Positions 9,018-16,007 of a stretch of 18,685 nucleotides of DNA are shown here, piece by piece. The notes under the pieces are model-generated. The model saw nothing but the letters and a program-made list of their open reading frames with translations. It was not told the DNA's origin and searched no databases. Source of the stretch: an uncultured Verrucomicrobiota bacterium (lineage in GTDB: Bacteria > Verrucomicrobiota > Verrucomicrobiia > Limisphaerales > UBA9464); the NCBI GenBank assembly GCA_903925515.1, contig CAIYFP010000580.1, forward strand, positions 1-18,685, given 5' to 3'. Within the stretch, counting starts at the first letter, position 1, and each line of letters begins with the position of its first letter. Made by a program: the position numbers and the translations under genes.

Positions 9018-9422
9018 TCAATCTGCGATTTCCGGCCTGACCTCGTCCCCCTCGGCCACGTCCCCGGAGACGATGTCCGCCACGAGCGTGGCTTCCCTTC
9101 GAAAATGCCCGGCCTTCAGGATGCCCGTCCTGCTTCCGTCGCGTCGGGCTTCCATCCGGGTCCCGGGCTCGGGCACGCGGCTGAGGCTGAAGTCCACGAC
9201 GGCGAACCGGAGGGGCTGATGGACGCGCAGGACACGGCCCACGGAGGTGTCCAGCGGGGTGATCCCGGACTGGCGTGGCTCCGGCACGACGGCGACGGGG
9301 GCTCCCCCGGGCGCAAGGCGGGCACCGGTGGTGCAGCCGCCCGCTGCGACGCAGGCGATGGCGGTCCACGATGCGATGACCCCAAGGCTAGAACGCCAGC
9401 CGGACGCCGATGCTTCCGCCAT
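9018..9422 (-). CDS. small conserved lipoprotein of unknown function
   Basis: The predicted protein is 134 aa. A hydrophobic stretch (residues 13-28) ends in VAAGGC, a lipobox-like site with Cys30; Ala rather than Leu sits at -3, so lipidation is likely but not certain. The mature part has one compact beta-rich domain (about 65-134): VGRVLRVHQPLRFAVVDFSL, then PEPGTRMEARRDG and VADIVSGDVAEGDEVRPE. I recall small proteins of this layout in many Verrucomicrobiota, with no assigned function. The ATG at 9422 lies inside the end of the upstream outer-membrane gene (35-bp overlap), and I see no in-frame ATG, GTG or TTG after that gene's stop that would still keep the signal segment. Co-translation with the barrel protein is therefore likely. 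Confidence 0.75.
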   Translation of the reverse strand: MAEASASGWRSSLGVIASWTAIACVAAGGCTTGARLAPGGAPVAVVPEPRQSGITPLDTSVGRVLRVHQPLRFAVVDFSLSRVPEPGTRMEARRDGSRTGILKAGHFRREATLVADIVSGDVAEGDEVRPEIAD

Positions 9423-10431
9423 AGACCGTTCCCATCCGGATGCGCGCCTGCCGTCCCTCGGTGCCGAGCACAAGGTCTTGGTTCACCTGGAACTCTCCCG
9501 CCGCGAAGGCCGCGAGGCGGCGGTTGAACTCGTATTGCATCCGAAGCTCCGCGTAGCCGCCCGGCCGCCAGTCCGACCTGCGCACCGTCTTGTCGGTCTC
9601 GGTTGGCCCCAGCGTGGTGCCCGGGTAGGTGGTGGTCTCGCGAATCCGCAGCTCGGCATCGGGCAAGACCGTGTTGTAGCCGAAGCCGAAGCCGGCCACC
9701 CACTTCCGCCCGAGCGGCAACTCAAGGTACGGCCCCACGCGGAACGTGTGCAGCGTGGCATCCAGCCCGAGGTGGGTTTCGGACGTGGCGTTGGGGCTGG
9801 ATTGGCTTTCGAGGCTCAACGGCTGCAAGGGGATCAAGGGCCCGGGGCCGTTGAACGACCCGGAGTAGGGGGCGGCGGGCGGGATGATGGCGCCACCGCC
9901 GGGGCCGACCAGCGAGTAGGTGCCGCGCGTGAACGACGCGGGCCCGCCGGCCCGTCCGGACGCGCTGGCCGACAACATCCCCATGGAGTAACCGCCCTCG
10001 AAGCCGAAGCGAAACTCCCGCCCAAGCCACTCGAAGCGGATGGCCTCGAAGCCCGCGCGCAGCTCGCCGCCCATCACGGCGTCCGATCCGCCATCCAACG
10101 CACCCACGCGCGGCCGCGCGTCGAAGCGTTCGAGCACCAGCGAGCTGCCCTGCAGCTGGGAGGCGTCGTTGTAGCCCCAGTTCCATGTGTACGGGGCGTT
10201 GGTGCCGCTGACCGAAGGCAGGACGAACCCGTTGGAAAAGGCTCCCGGCCCGGTGGGCGCGGGCGCGGCGGTGTCCGTGAACTCCACGGAGTAGCCCGTG
10301 CGCAGGTTGGCCCCGGCGCGCATCCAGAAGCCGGGCGCGGGCCGAAGTTCCTGGGCATGGGCAAACGGGGCGGCGACCACCACGATGAATGCAGGCAGGG
10401 CGCGGCGCGGCGCTGGGGAACGTTTTGGCAT
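9388..10431 (-). CDS. outer-membrane beta-barrel protein, function unknown
   Basis: The protein is 347 aa. A signal peptide with basic start (MPKRSPAPRRALPAF) ends at a clear AHA-QE cleavage site near residue 26. The mature part is rich in Gly, aromatic residues and alternating polar/apolar strands (for example FRFGFEGGYSMGMLSASA, KWVAGFGFGYNTVLPDAEL). It finishes GSIGVRLAF with a terminal Phe, the usual BAM recognition signature of outer-membrane barrels. I do not recognise a named porin family and cannot assign a substrate. It starts 35 bp after the secreted Ig-domain gene and overlaps the next lipoprotein gene by 35 bp, so the three look like an operon. The frame is open upstream of the chosen ATG, but the residues there are not protein-like and lie inside the previous gene. 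No clear ribosome binding site. Confidence 0.82.
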   Translation of the reverse strand: MPKRSPAPRRALPAFIVVVAAPFAHAQELRPAPGFWMRAGANLRTGYSVEFTDTAAPAPTGPGAFSNGFVLPSVSGTNAPYTWNWGYNDASQLQGSSLVLERFDARPRVGALDGGSDAVMGGELRAGFEAIRFEWLGREFRFGFEGGYSMGMLSASASGRAGGPASFTRGTYSLVGPGGGAIIPPAAPYSGSFNGPGPLIPLQPLSLESQSSPNATSETHLGLDATLHTFRVGPYLELPLGRKWVAGFGFGYNTVLPDAELRIRETTTYPGTTLGPTETDKTVRRSDWRPGGYAELRMQYEFNRRLAAFAAGEFQVNQDLVLGTEGRQARIRMGTVYGGSIGVRLAF

Positions 10432-10466
10432 GGATGTCGAGGCTGGGTTGCGGGAGAAAACCAAGG

Positions 10467-11849
10467 TCAGCGACCGAAGATGACCCGATAGAACCGGTTC
10501 GAGCGTCCCGGGGCGGAATCCGTCTTGGGCGGGCCGTAGTCCACCCATTGGACGCGGGAGCCGGTGCCGAGGATGGCGGGCTCGGCGGTCCTGCGCTCGC
10601 CGGCGGGGCCCACGAGGCCCTCGGCCGTCGGCGCGTACTGCACGTAATAGCGCCGCCCCACCTCGGTCGGGAACTCGATCAGGATCGCGCCGTCGGGGTA
10701 GGCGGCGTTGGTGAGGAACCGGACGCTTTCCACGAGCAAGGTCCGGGCGCTGACGTTGGGTGGGCTGATCGTGCCCAGCGCGGTCGTGGAATAGGTCGGC
10801 ACGGGCACCGACACGAGGTCCGGCACGTAGAACTCGACCGTCAGCGGGCGCGCCTCGGCGGGCGCAAGGTTCCTGGCAAACACACGCCATTCGCCGACAA
10901 GGTTGGTCCCGAGGGAATTATGGACCCGGATGAGGTTGCCGGCGGCGTCGCGCGTCAACCCGCCGACGCGCAGCTCCACGGTCGGGTTCGTCGCGATGCC
11001 GGGGTTCCCAATCTCGACCCGGTGCAGGAACAGGCCCGTCTGGCCGTCAAGGACCGGCTTGTCCGAGGCATCCAGGAGTCGGGCAACCGGCTCGGCGGGG
11101 AGCGCGACGGGGACAAAGTTGGTGCCGCCTATCGGCCCGCACGACAGCGCGAAGGGCCCGTTGGTGAGGGCCAGGCCTGCCGCATACCGGGACGATCCGG
11201 GCACCGGGTCGAAGGAAACGGTTCCGAGCATGCTGGGGCCGGGCGGGAAGCTGGCGCCATGCGTCAGGGTCAGTTGCACGCCCAGCAGTCCAGGGGAGGC
11301 AACGTTGACCTCGAACGTTCCGGCAAGGTTGGTCAAGGCGGGCACGAAGCGCGGCGACGCGAGCCCGAGGGGATTGTAGGCGACCGAGAAGCCAAGGTTT
11401 GTCTCCCCGCCGAAGGCCGTGAATGAAACCGTCACGCCCGGGGGGGGGCCCGGCGCGTAGGCCCCGAAGGCGATGGCCGGGACGGGCCTTGCGAGAACCA
11501 CCACGAGGACCGGGGCGGAGGTGATGGCGCCGGAGGCATTCGTGGCGACGACGTCAAAGAGGCCGGTGGCGGCGCTGGTGACGTTGGTGAGGACCAGCGA
11601 GGGAAGGGTGGCCCCGGGCAGGTTGGTGCCCATCATGCGCCACTGGTAACCGATGGGTCCGGCGCCCGATGCCACGACGTTGAGGGTGGCGGCCTGCGTC
11701 TCATAGACGGTGACGCCGGCCGGCTGCGTTTCGATCACGGGTTGCGCATGGGCCGACCGCGCCCATGCCAGCATCCCGCACGCCGCCGCCAACCATGCGA
11801 GCGATCGGCCGGGCAGCCCGCCAAGTAGCCATTGAAGATTCACGCCCAT
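10467..11849 (-). CDS. secreted protein with Ig-like, cohesin-like and C-terminal Verrucomicrobia-type module
   Basis: The protein is 460 aa. A long signal peptide (residues 1-36) ends at SAHA-QP. Residues 37-118 form an Ig-like domain: PVIETQPAGVTVYETQAATL, then YQWRMMGTNLPG with the core Trp, then TGLFDVVATNASG. The usual Cys pair is missing. Residues about 120-255 resemble a cohesin-like fold (PPGVTVSFTAFGGETNLGFS, then a GPSMLGTVSFDP segment). The C-terminal part (380-460) has RYYVQYAPT, VQWVDYGPPKTDS and a final RFYRVIFGR, a closing pattern I associate with secreted Verrucomicrobiota proteins. The cell location is periplasm or cell surface; binding partners are unknown. A 35-bp gap separates it from the barrel protein gene downstream, while 189 bp separate it from the HlyD gene upstream, so it may head its own transcript. 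Confidence 0.82.
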   Translation of the reverse strand: MGVNLQWLLGGLPGRSLAWLAAACGMLAWARSAHAQPVIETQPAGVTVYETQAATLNVVASGAGPIGYQWRMMGTNLPGATLPSLVLTNVTSAATGLFDVVATNASGAITSAPVLVVVLARPVPAIAFGAYAPGPPPGVTVSFTAFGGETNLGFSVAYNPLGLASPRFVPALTNLAGTFEVNVASPGLLGVQLTLTHGASFPPGPSMLGTVSFDPVPGSSRYAAGLALTNGPFALSCGPIGGTNFVPVALPAEPVARLLDASDKPVLDGQTGLFLHRVEIGNPGIATNPTVELRVGGLTRDAAGNLIRVHNSLGTNLVGEWRVFARNLAPAEARPLTVEFYVPDLVSVPVPTYSTTALGTISPPNVSARTLLVESVRFLTNAAYPDGAILIEFPTEVGRRYYVQYAPTAEGLVGPAGERRTAEPAILGTGSRVQWVDYGPPKTDSAPGRSNRFYRVIFGR

Positions 11850-12038
11850 CGAATGCCCCTATCCAACCGGCACCTGCGCCCGTTGAACAGCCCCAAAAGC
11901 CACCCCCGGTCCCCGCGCCGCCTTTCAACGCCCGATTCCCGCCTCGCGCGGTGCCGGCACGTCCACGTCGCGGCTCGCGCCTTTTTGGACGCGAGAATCC
12001 CCTGCGGCAAAACGCCGGCCATCCGTGATGGCACGACA

Positions 12039-13142
12039 CTAGCGTGGGAGCGAGAGGTCCACGATCTCGCCTGGTAGCAGCCCCAGCTCGGGAGGCACGG
12101 TCAGCAACACGGGGAGCCCGTACTCCACGAGCGGCGATCCCGTCGGCCGAAGGGGCAGGAGCTCGGGAAGAATGGGCTCGAGTTGCCCGCCCACGTTCAG
12201 GACCTCGCCCCGGGCCACCGCGCGACCCTCCGACCGCGAGCGGATTTCCACGGCCATCCCCACCTGCGGACGTTGCTGCAAGGGTTGCCGGATGAACGCC
12301 ACGATCTTTTCCGCGCGCGTCGCCGAGATGGTGAGGATGGGCTCGCCCGGCTGCACGGCCTCGCCGGACTGGCGATGGACGATGCTGACGAAGCCGTCGA
12401 TGGGCGACAGGAGGACGGTGGGGTTGAGCTGGCTTTCGACGGCCTCCAGCGCGCGTTGCTCCACGGCGAGCGCAGCCTCGATCGACGCCGGCAGGTCGTC
12501 GTCGAGCTTCCGGTCGTCCGGCCCGATCTTTTCGATCTGCTTCTGGACGTCCTCCACGAGCAGCTGGCGCTCGCCGATCTCGGCCCGGAGCGCGTCGAGG
12601 TTGCGCTGCGCCATCTGCAACTCGGCCTGGCTCACGAAGGGCACGCCATTGGTGGCCTTGGACAATCGCAGGGCGCGGTCCGCCTCCGCCTCCGCGAACG
12701 CGAGGCGTGCGCGGGCCTCGGCGAGGTCCACGCGATGGCGCAGCCAGTTCATGCGCAGGGACGTGTAGTTGATCAGGTTGTTCTCGCGCCGGATCTTGGG
12801 GCCGAGGCTTGCCACCACCATCTCGAGCCGCGCCCGGGACAGGGCGGCCTGCGCCTCAAGGTATCGCGGGTCCGCCGCGATCAGGTCCGCCACCGGCTGC
12901 CCCGCCGTCACCCGGTCCAGCATGCCCACCCGCACCTTGGTGACCCGCGCGGGTTGCGCCGCGCTCACGATCGAGCGCGTCATCTGGACCTCGCCCACCC
13001 ATGAGGACGGGCCCACGTAGCCGCGCCACAGGACCATGGTGGCCGCAAGGACGGCGGCGAAGGCCATGAAGGGGACCGCCCGGACCCGGAACTCGCGGAA
13101 GGCCGCGCCCGGCGGGGTGGGGATGGGTGGCAACGTCTCCAT
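12039..13142 (-). CDS. HlyD/EmrA-family membrane fusion (adaptor) protein, no cognate pump nearby
   Basis: The protein is 367 aa. One transmembrane helix (about 23-41) follows a short cytoplasmic head. Residues 55-92 form the first half of a biotinyl-lipoyl-like domain (ARVTKVRVGMLDRVTAGQPV). A long coiled-coil hairpin runs about 95-238 (rich in Ala, Glu, Arg and Leu), and the lipoyl half returns at LLSPIDGFVSIVHRQSGEAV (about 245-264). A beta-barrel segment ends the chain. This is the standard architecture of a type I secretion or multidrug efflux adaptor. No ABC, MFS or RND gene adjoins it; instead its start lies 2 bp after the stop of the DUF4956 gene, with a GAGG ribosome binding site inside that gene's end. 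The close linkage suggests a functional partnership with DUF4956 and the VTC protein. Confidence 0.88.
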   Translation of the reverse strand: METLPPIPTPPGAAFREFRVRAVPFMAFAAVLAATMVLWRGYVGPSSWVGEVQMTRSIVSAAQPARVTKVRVGMLDRVTAGQPVADLIAADPRYLEAQAALSRARLEMVVASLGPKIRRENNLINYTSLRMNWLRHRVDLAEARARLAFAEAEADRALRLSKATNGVPFVSQAELQMAQRNLDALRAEIGERQLLVEDVQKQIEKIGPDDRKLDDDLPASIEAALAVEQRALEAVESQLNPTVLLSPIDGFVSIVHRQSGEAVQPGEPILTISATRAEKIVAFIRQPLQQRPQVGMAVEIRSRSEGRAVARGEVLNVGGQLEPILPELLPLRPTGSPLVEYGLPVLLTVPPELGLLPGEIVDLSLPR

Positions 13143-13144
13143 GC

Positions 13145-13831
13145 TCAGACCTCGGATTCATCCGCCGCGCGCATGCTGGTCACGCGCGAGACGCCGGGGA
13201 ACGCCTTCAGCTCGGTCAGGAGGTCGTCCGCGCGCCCTGCGTCGCGCAGCAGCAACCGATACGACAGGTCCGCGCCCTCCTGGCCCTGCGCGGCGCGTTG
13301 GCTCGCCAAGGTTGCCAGCCGCGCATGACGCCCGAGCAACAGCCCAAGGTCCGGCAATTCCCCCACGGGCCGTCCCCAGTGCAGGTTCAGGATCAGGTCG
13401 TGCCGGTGCCGCGCCCCGAACTGCGTCCAGTAAAGGTAGAGCATGACGCCCGCGAACAGGATCGTTCCCACGACGGCGGTCCCGAACTTCTTGGTGCCGG
13501 AGGCCATGCCGACGGTGATGCTTGCGAGGATGTAGGTCGTGTCGAGGGTGTCGCGCAGGATGTTGCGGAAGCGGACGATGGCGAACACGGCCATGAGGCC
13601 GAAGGCGACGAGCATGTTGTTGGCCATGACCATCATGACGAGCGCCACGATGATGCAGAGCACCAGCAACGCGTTGACGAACGCGCGGGAGTAGCTCAGC
13701 CCGTTGTGGCAGGCCATGTACGTCCATGAGATCGCATGGCCGCACAGGAATGCCACGGCCAGCCCCAGCAGCATCCCCCGGAGGTCGTCCGGCGCCGTCC
13801 CGAAATCCCCGCGTTGTATCCAGTCCATCAT
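13145..13831 (-). CDS. DUF4956 family multi-spanning membrane protein
   Basis: The protein is 228 aa. Several hydrophobic segments lie in the first 135 residues (about 18-38, 50-70, 72-87, 100-112 and 118-135). The conserved family signature FAIVRFRNILRDTLDTTYIL sits at about 83-102 between membrane segments. The C-terminal 90 residues are soluble, ending in a ferredoxin-like looking region (LSYRLLLRDAGRADDLLTEL, then GVSRVTSM) that may be a small sensory or dimerisation domain. Proteins of this family are commonly encoded beside VTC-domain polyphosphate-polymerase-like proteins, as here, where the VTC stop is 12 bp upstream. Its biochemical role is not established to my knowledge. Two adjacent ATG codons (13831 and 13828) could both start it. 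It is followed after 2 bp by the HlyD gene. Confidence 0.9.
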   Translation of the reverse strand: MMDWIQRGDFGTAPDDLRGMLLGLAVAFLCGHAISWTYMACHNGLSYSRAFVNALLVLCIIVALVMMVMANNMLVAFGLMAVFAIVRFRNILRDTLDTTYILASITVGMASGTKKFGTAVVGTILFAGVMLYLYWTQFGARHRHDLILNLHWGRPVGELPDLGLLLGRHARLATLASQRAAQGQEGADLSYRLLLRDAGRADDLLTELKAFPGVSRVTSMRAADESEV

Positions 13832-13843
13832 CCGCTCGTCGTC

Positions 13844-14686
13844 CTAGCGGCCGGCCATCCACCCGGCCAGACGCTCCTGCCGCTCCCGCCTTCGCTCGCG
13901 TGCCGCGTAAACGTCACAATCTCCCGGGAACGCCGCCCCGGCGCGACAAAAATGTTGCTCGCCTTGGTTGGCGATGCCGTCCGCATACTTGGAGGCTGAT
14001 CCTTGCCGCAGCCCAAAGACGCGCACGAGCTCCTTGAACCAGTCCGGGAACCGCCCGGAGAACTTCAGCTCGAGGATCACCAACGACCCGAACACGCACG
14101 TCGGGCCGTCCATCTCCGCCGTGAAGCGCATCTGGAACTCGGGGGCGATCAGGACGTTGCGGTCCATCGTCACGCGCACGGAGTTGTCGAAGGGGCTGAT
14201 CCATGCCTCGCGCTCGTACCGCACGTGCGCCGTGGGCGCGGCGTGGTCCTCCATCATCAACCGCACGAAGTCTTGCACCGCGACCCGTTGCCGTCCGTCC
14301 CCCGAGACCAGCTCGTCCGGCCCGGGCAATTGTCCGGCGAGGACGGACTCCACGGCCTGGCGCTTGACCCCGCCGCGCTGCTTGAGGATGGCCTCGTTCA
14401 TCCGCCGCTTGATCTCGAAGAAGATGGGGGCCGTTGGGTTGTCCTCGTAGAACCGGAGACGCAGCTTGTACCGGTTCTTGTTGCCGTTGATCGTCCCCCA
14501 GTAGATCGCGAGGTCGTCCGAGTCGAGGTACAGGTTGTGGATGGTGTAGGACAGGTCCGGGCGCCCGACGCCGTACTCGTCGAGCTCCAGATAGGAACGC
14601 ACGAACTCCCGGATGCCCTGCGCGGTGTCCTCCGGGATCACGTACTTGAGCTCCCAACGCTGGAGCTGCATCTTGTCGTCCGCCAT
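13844..14686 (-). CDS. VTC-domain polyphosphate polymerase-like protein (triphosphate tunnel fold)
   Basis: The protein is 280 aa and probably cytoplasmic, with no membrane segment. It belongs to the VTC branch of the CYTH/triphosphate-tunnel superfamily. Yeast Vtc4 of this family makes polyphosphate from ATP. The tunnel residues are all present in order: Glu12-x-Lys14 (RWELKYVIP), Lys74-x-Arg76-x-Arg78 (YKLRLRFYE), Glu91-x-Lys93 (FFEIKRR), Arg171 and Arg176 (RVTMDRNV), Glu206-x-Lys208 (ILELKFSGRFPDW) and Ser231-x-Lys (SASKY). An intact enzyme is therefore likely, though the product of bacterial members is largely assumed. The C-terminal 30 residues are very Arg/Glu-rich. The ATG at 14686 is preferred because family homology starts at residue 8; an AGGA lies just upstream. 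It is the first gene of the VTC-DUF4956-HlyD run. Confidence 0.9.
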   Translation of the reverse strand: MADDKMQLQRWELKYVIPEDTAQGIREFVRSYLELDEYGVGRPDLSYTIHNLYLDSDDLAIYWGTINGNKNRYKLRLRFYEDNPTAPIFFEIKRRMNEAILKQRGGVKRQAVESVLAGQLPGPDELVSGDGRQRVAVQDFVRLMMEDHAAPTAHVRYEREAWISPFDNSVRVTMDRNVLIAPEFQMRFTAEMDGPTCVFGSLVILELKFSGRFPDWFKELVRVFGLRQGSASKYADGIANQGEQHFCRAGAAFPGDCDVYAARERRRERQERLAGWMAGR

Positions 14687-14775
14687 CGTCCTACCGCCCT
14701 TCCCTTTCTTGCATTCGCAGTCCTGGCGCGCCGGCTTGTCACCTGGCCGCCCCTTTCCCGTGACTCGACAGGCCT

Positions 14776-14811
14776 CGGGGCCGTTTCGCTGAAATCGAAG
14801 GCATGGCCCCG
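14776..14811. other. hairpin-forming inverted repeat between methyltransferase and VTC genes
   Basis: CGGGGCC (14776-14782) pairs with GGCCCCG (14805-14811). Inside it, TTCG (14785-14788) pairs with CGAA (14796-14799). It lies 40 bp past the methyltransferase stop on the minus strand. It could be a terminator or processing stem, but no T-run follows it on that strand. Confidence 0.35.
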
Positions 14812-14851
14812 GGGAAGCAGCATCCATGCCGCCCACCTCGTCTTCCCTCGC

Positions 14852-15766
14852 CTATCGGGACGGCCGCTTGCCCGCCACCCAATGGGCCGTCACCCGGTTG
14901 TCCACCTGCGGTTGCAAGACCCGGATGTCCCCAAGCCCGGCCGACCGCATCTCCGCGCGCAAGGCGCGGCCGCTCATGCCAATCTCGTGCGTGTTCGTGA
15001 GCCTTCCCACCCGGTAGCTCACGAAGGTGTGCGCAAGGTTGGGCTCGTTCGCCAGCACCAGCCATCCGCCCGGCTTGAGCGTGCGCGACGCCGACTGGAT
15101 CGACTTCCGCCAGTCGAACGCATGGTGCAAGGCCTCGAAGACGAACGTGGCGTCGAACGGCCCAAGGTCCCGCACCCTCTCGTCCACCGTCTCCATCGGC
15201 GCCACCCGGAAGCGAAGCCGCCGGGGAAGACCACGGGCCACCAAGGCGTCCACCCGCTTCTCCCCGATCCCGACGTCGTCGGACGCAATCGTGGTCCCCG
15301 TGACGTCATGGCCCCGGATCGCGAGGAACTCGGCCATCCAGCCGCAGCCGCAGCCCAGCTCCAGCAACCGGCCGTCCGGCGGCACCCCAAGGTCCTCGAA
15401 GACACGCATCAGGCGGGCGACGTCCGCCGCGTACTTGCCGAACGAATGGCTGTTCCAGAAAGGCTTCACCACATGGTCCGCGATCATCCGCTCGCGGGCG
15501 GCGCCCGGGATGGACGCGAAGTAGTCGATCTCGCCTTGGTAGGCCTTTTGCTGGTCCTCGAAGCTGGGAGGGAAGAGGCCGTCGGCATGGTCCCGCAGGA
15601 TCAGCCATGAACCGGCCATGACCTTGGCCGCCTTGCCCATCGGCATGTGGTAGTCGCGGAAGTTGGCCTCCATCAGGCGCCGGCCCGGCGCCGTCAACGG
15701 GCTGCCCGCCAGCCAGCCCGCCACGCGCCGCGTCCATGACGTCGGCTTCTTCCCCGTGGTTTCCAT
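14852..15766 (-). CDS. class I SAM-dependent methyltransferase
   Basis: The protein is 304 aa, soluble. The Rossmann-type SAM site is clear: motif I LLELGCGCGWMAEFLA at about 134-149, motif II region HDVTGTTIASDDV, motif IV FDATFVFEALHHAFDW (204-219), and LKPGGWLVLANEPNL (230-244). The EALHH motif and the post-motif layout resemble Methyltransf_11/25 small-molecule or lipid methyltransferases. The first 110 residues are an extension of unknown role, including FWNSHSFGKYAADVARLM, which may form a substrate lid. The substrate cannot be told from sequence. ATG 15766 is chosen because a good ribosome binding site (GGAAGGAC) directly precedes it; the open frame upstream is not protein-like. It is separated by 165 bp from the VTC gene on the same strand, so shared transcription is possible but not shown. 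Confidence 0.88.
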   Translation of the reverse strand: METTGKKPTSWTRRVAGWLAGSPLTAPGRRLMEANFRDYHMPMGKAAKVMAGSWLILRDHADGLFPPSFEDQQKAYQGEIDYFASIPGAARERMIADHVVKPFWNSHSFGKYAADVARLMRVFEDLGVPPDGRLLELGCGCGWMAEFLAIRGHDVTGTTIASDDVGIGEKRVDALVARGLPRRLRFRVAPMETVDERVRDLGPFDATFVFEALHHAFDWRKSIQSASRTLKPGGWLVLANEPNLAHTFVSYRVGRLTNTHEIGMSGRALRAEMRSAGLGDIRVLQPQVDNRVTAHWVAGKRPSR

Positions 15767-15875
15767 GTCCTTCCCCCGAACCCTTTCAAGGACCGGGCCT
15801 GCCAACAACCCGAAACCCGGCCCCATGGGAATCGGCTCCACGCGGGCGCACGACCGCCGCAGGGCGCGGAAGCGC

Positions 15876-15903
15876 GGTATACTTTTCGGCCCGCGGCGGG
15901 CAA
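15876..15903 (-). promoter_or_regulatory. candidate sigma70-type promoter for the methyltransferase gene
   Basis: On the minus strand TTGCCC (15903-15898) and TATACC (15881-15876) are separated by 16 bp; each matches four of six consensus bases. The spacer and -35 box contain a GC palindrome (15889-15901, GCCCGC-G-GCGGGC) that could be a binding site. The resulting leader would be about 100 nt. Confidence 0.35.
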
Positions 15904-16007
15904 TTTGTTCGGGCCCGTCGCTGCAAGAAAGCGCGCGGCCCGGGCAACGAGTTGCAAGCAAACTCATGAATCGAGGCTAGGTTGGTCGCGTGGTTGTCGG
16001 GGTGCAC

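Noticed and set aside
10432..10890. Upstream extension of the barrel protein by 153 residues
   Set aside because: It covers the end of the Ig-domain gene in another frame and would bury the clear signal peptide.
15878..15883. TATACT as a plus-strand -10 box for the pseudopilin gene
   Set aside because: No -35 match lies 16-18 bases upstream; the same bases fit a minus-strand promoter better.
15767..15967. 67-residue N-terminal extension of the methyltransferase
   Set aside because: The residues are not protein-like, and ATG 15766 has a good ribosome binding site directly before it.
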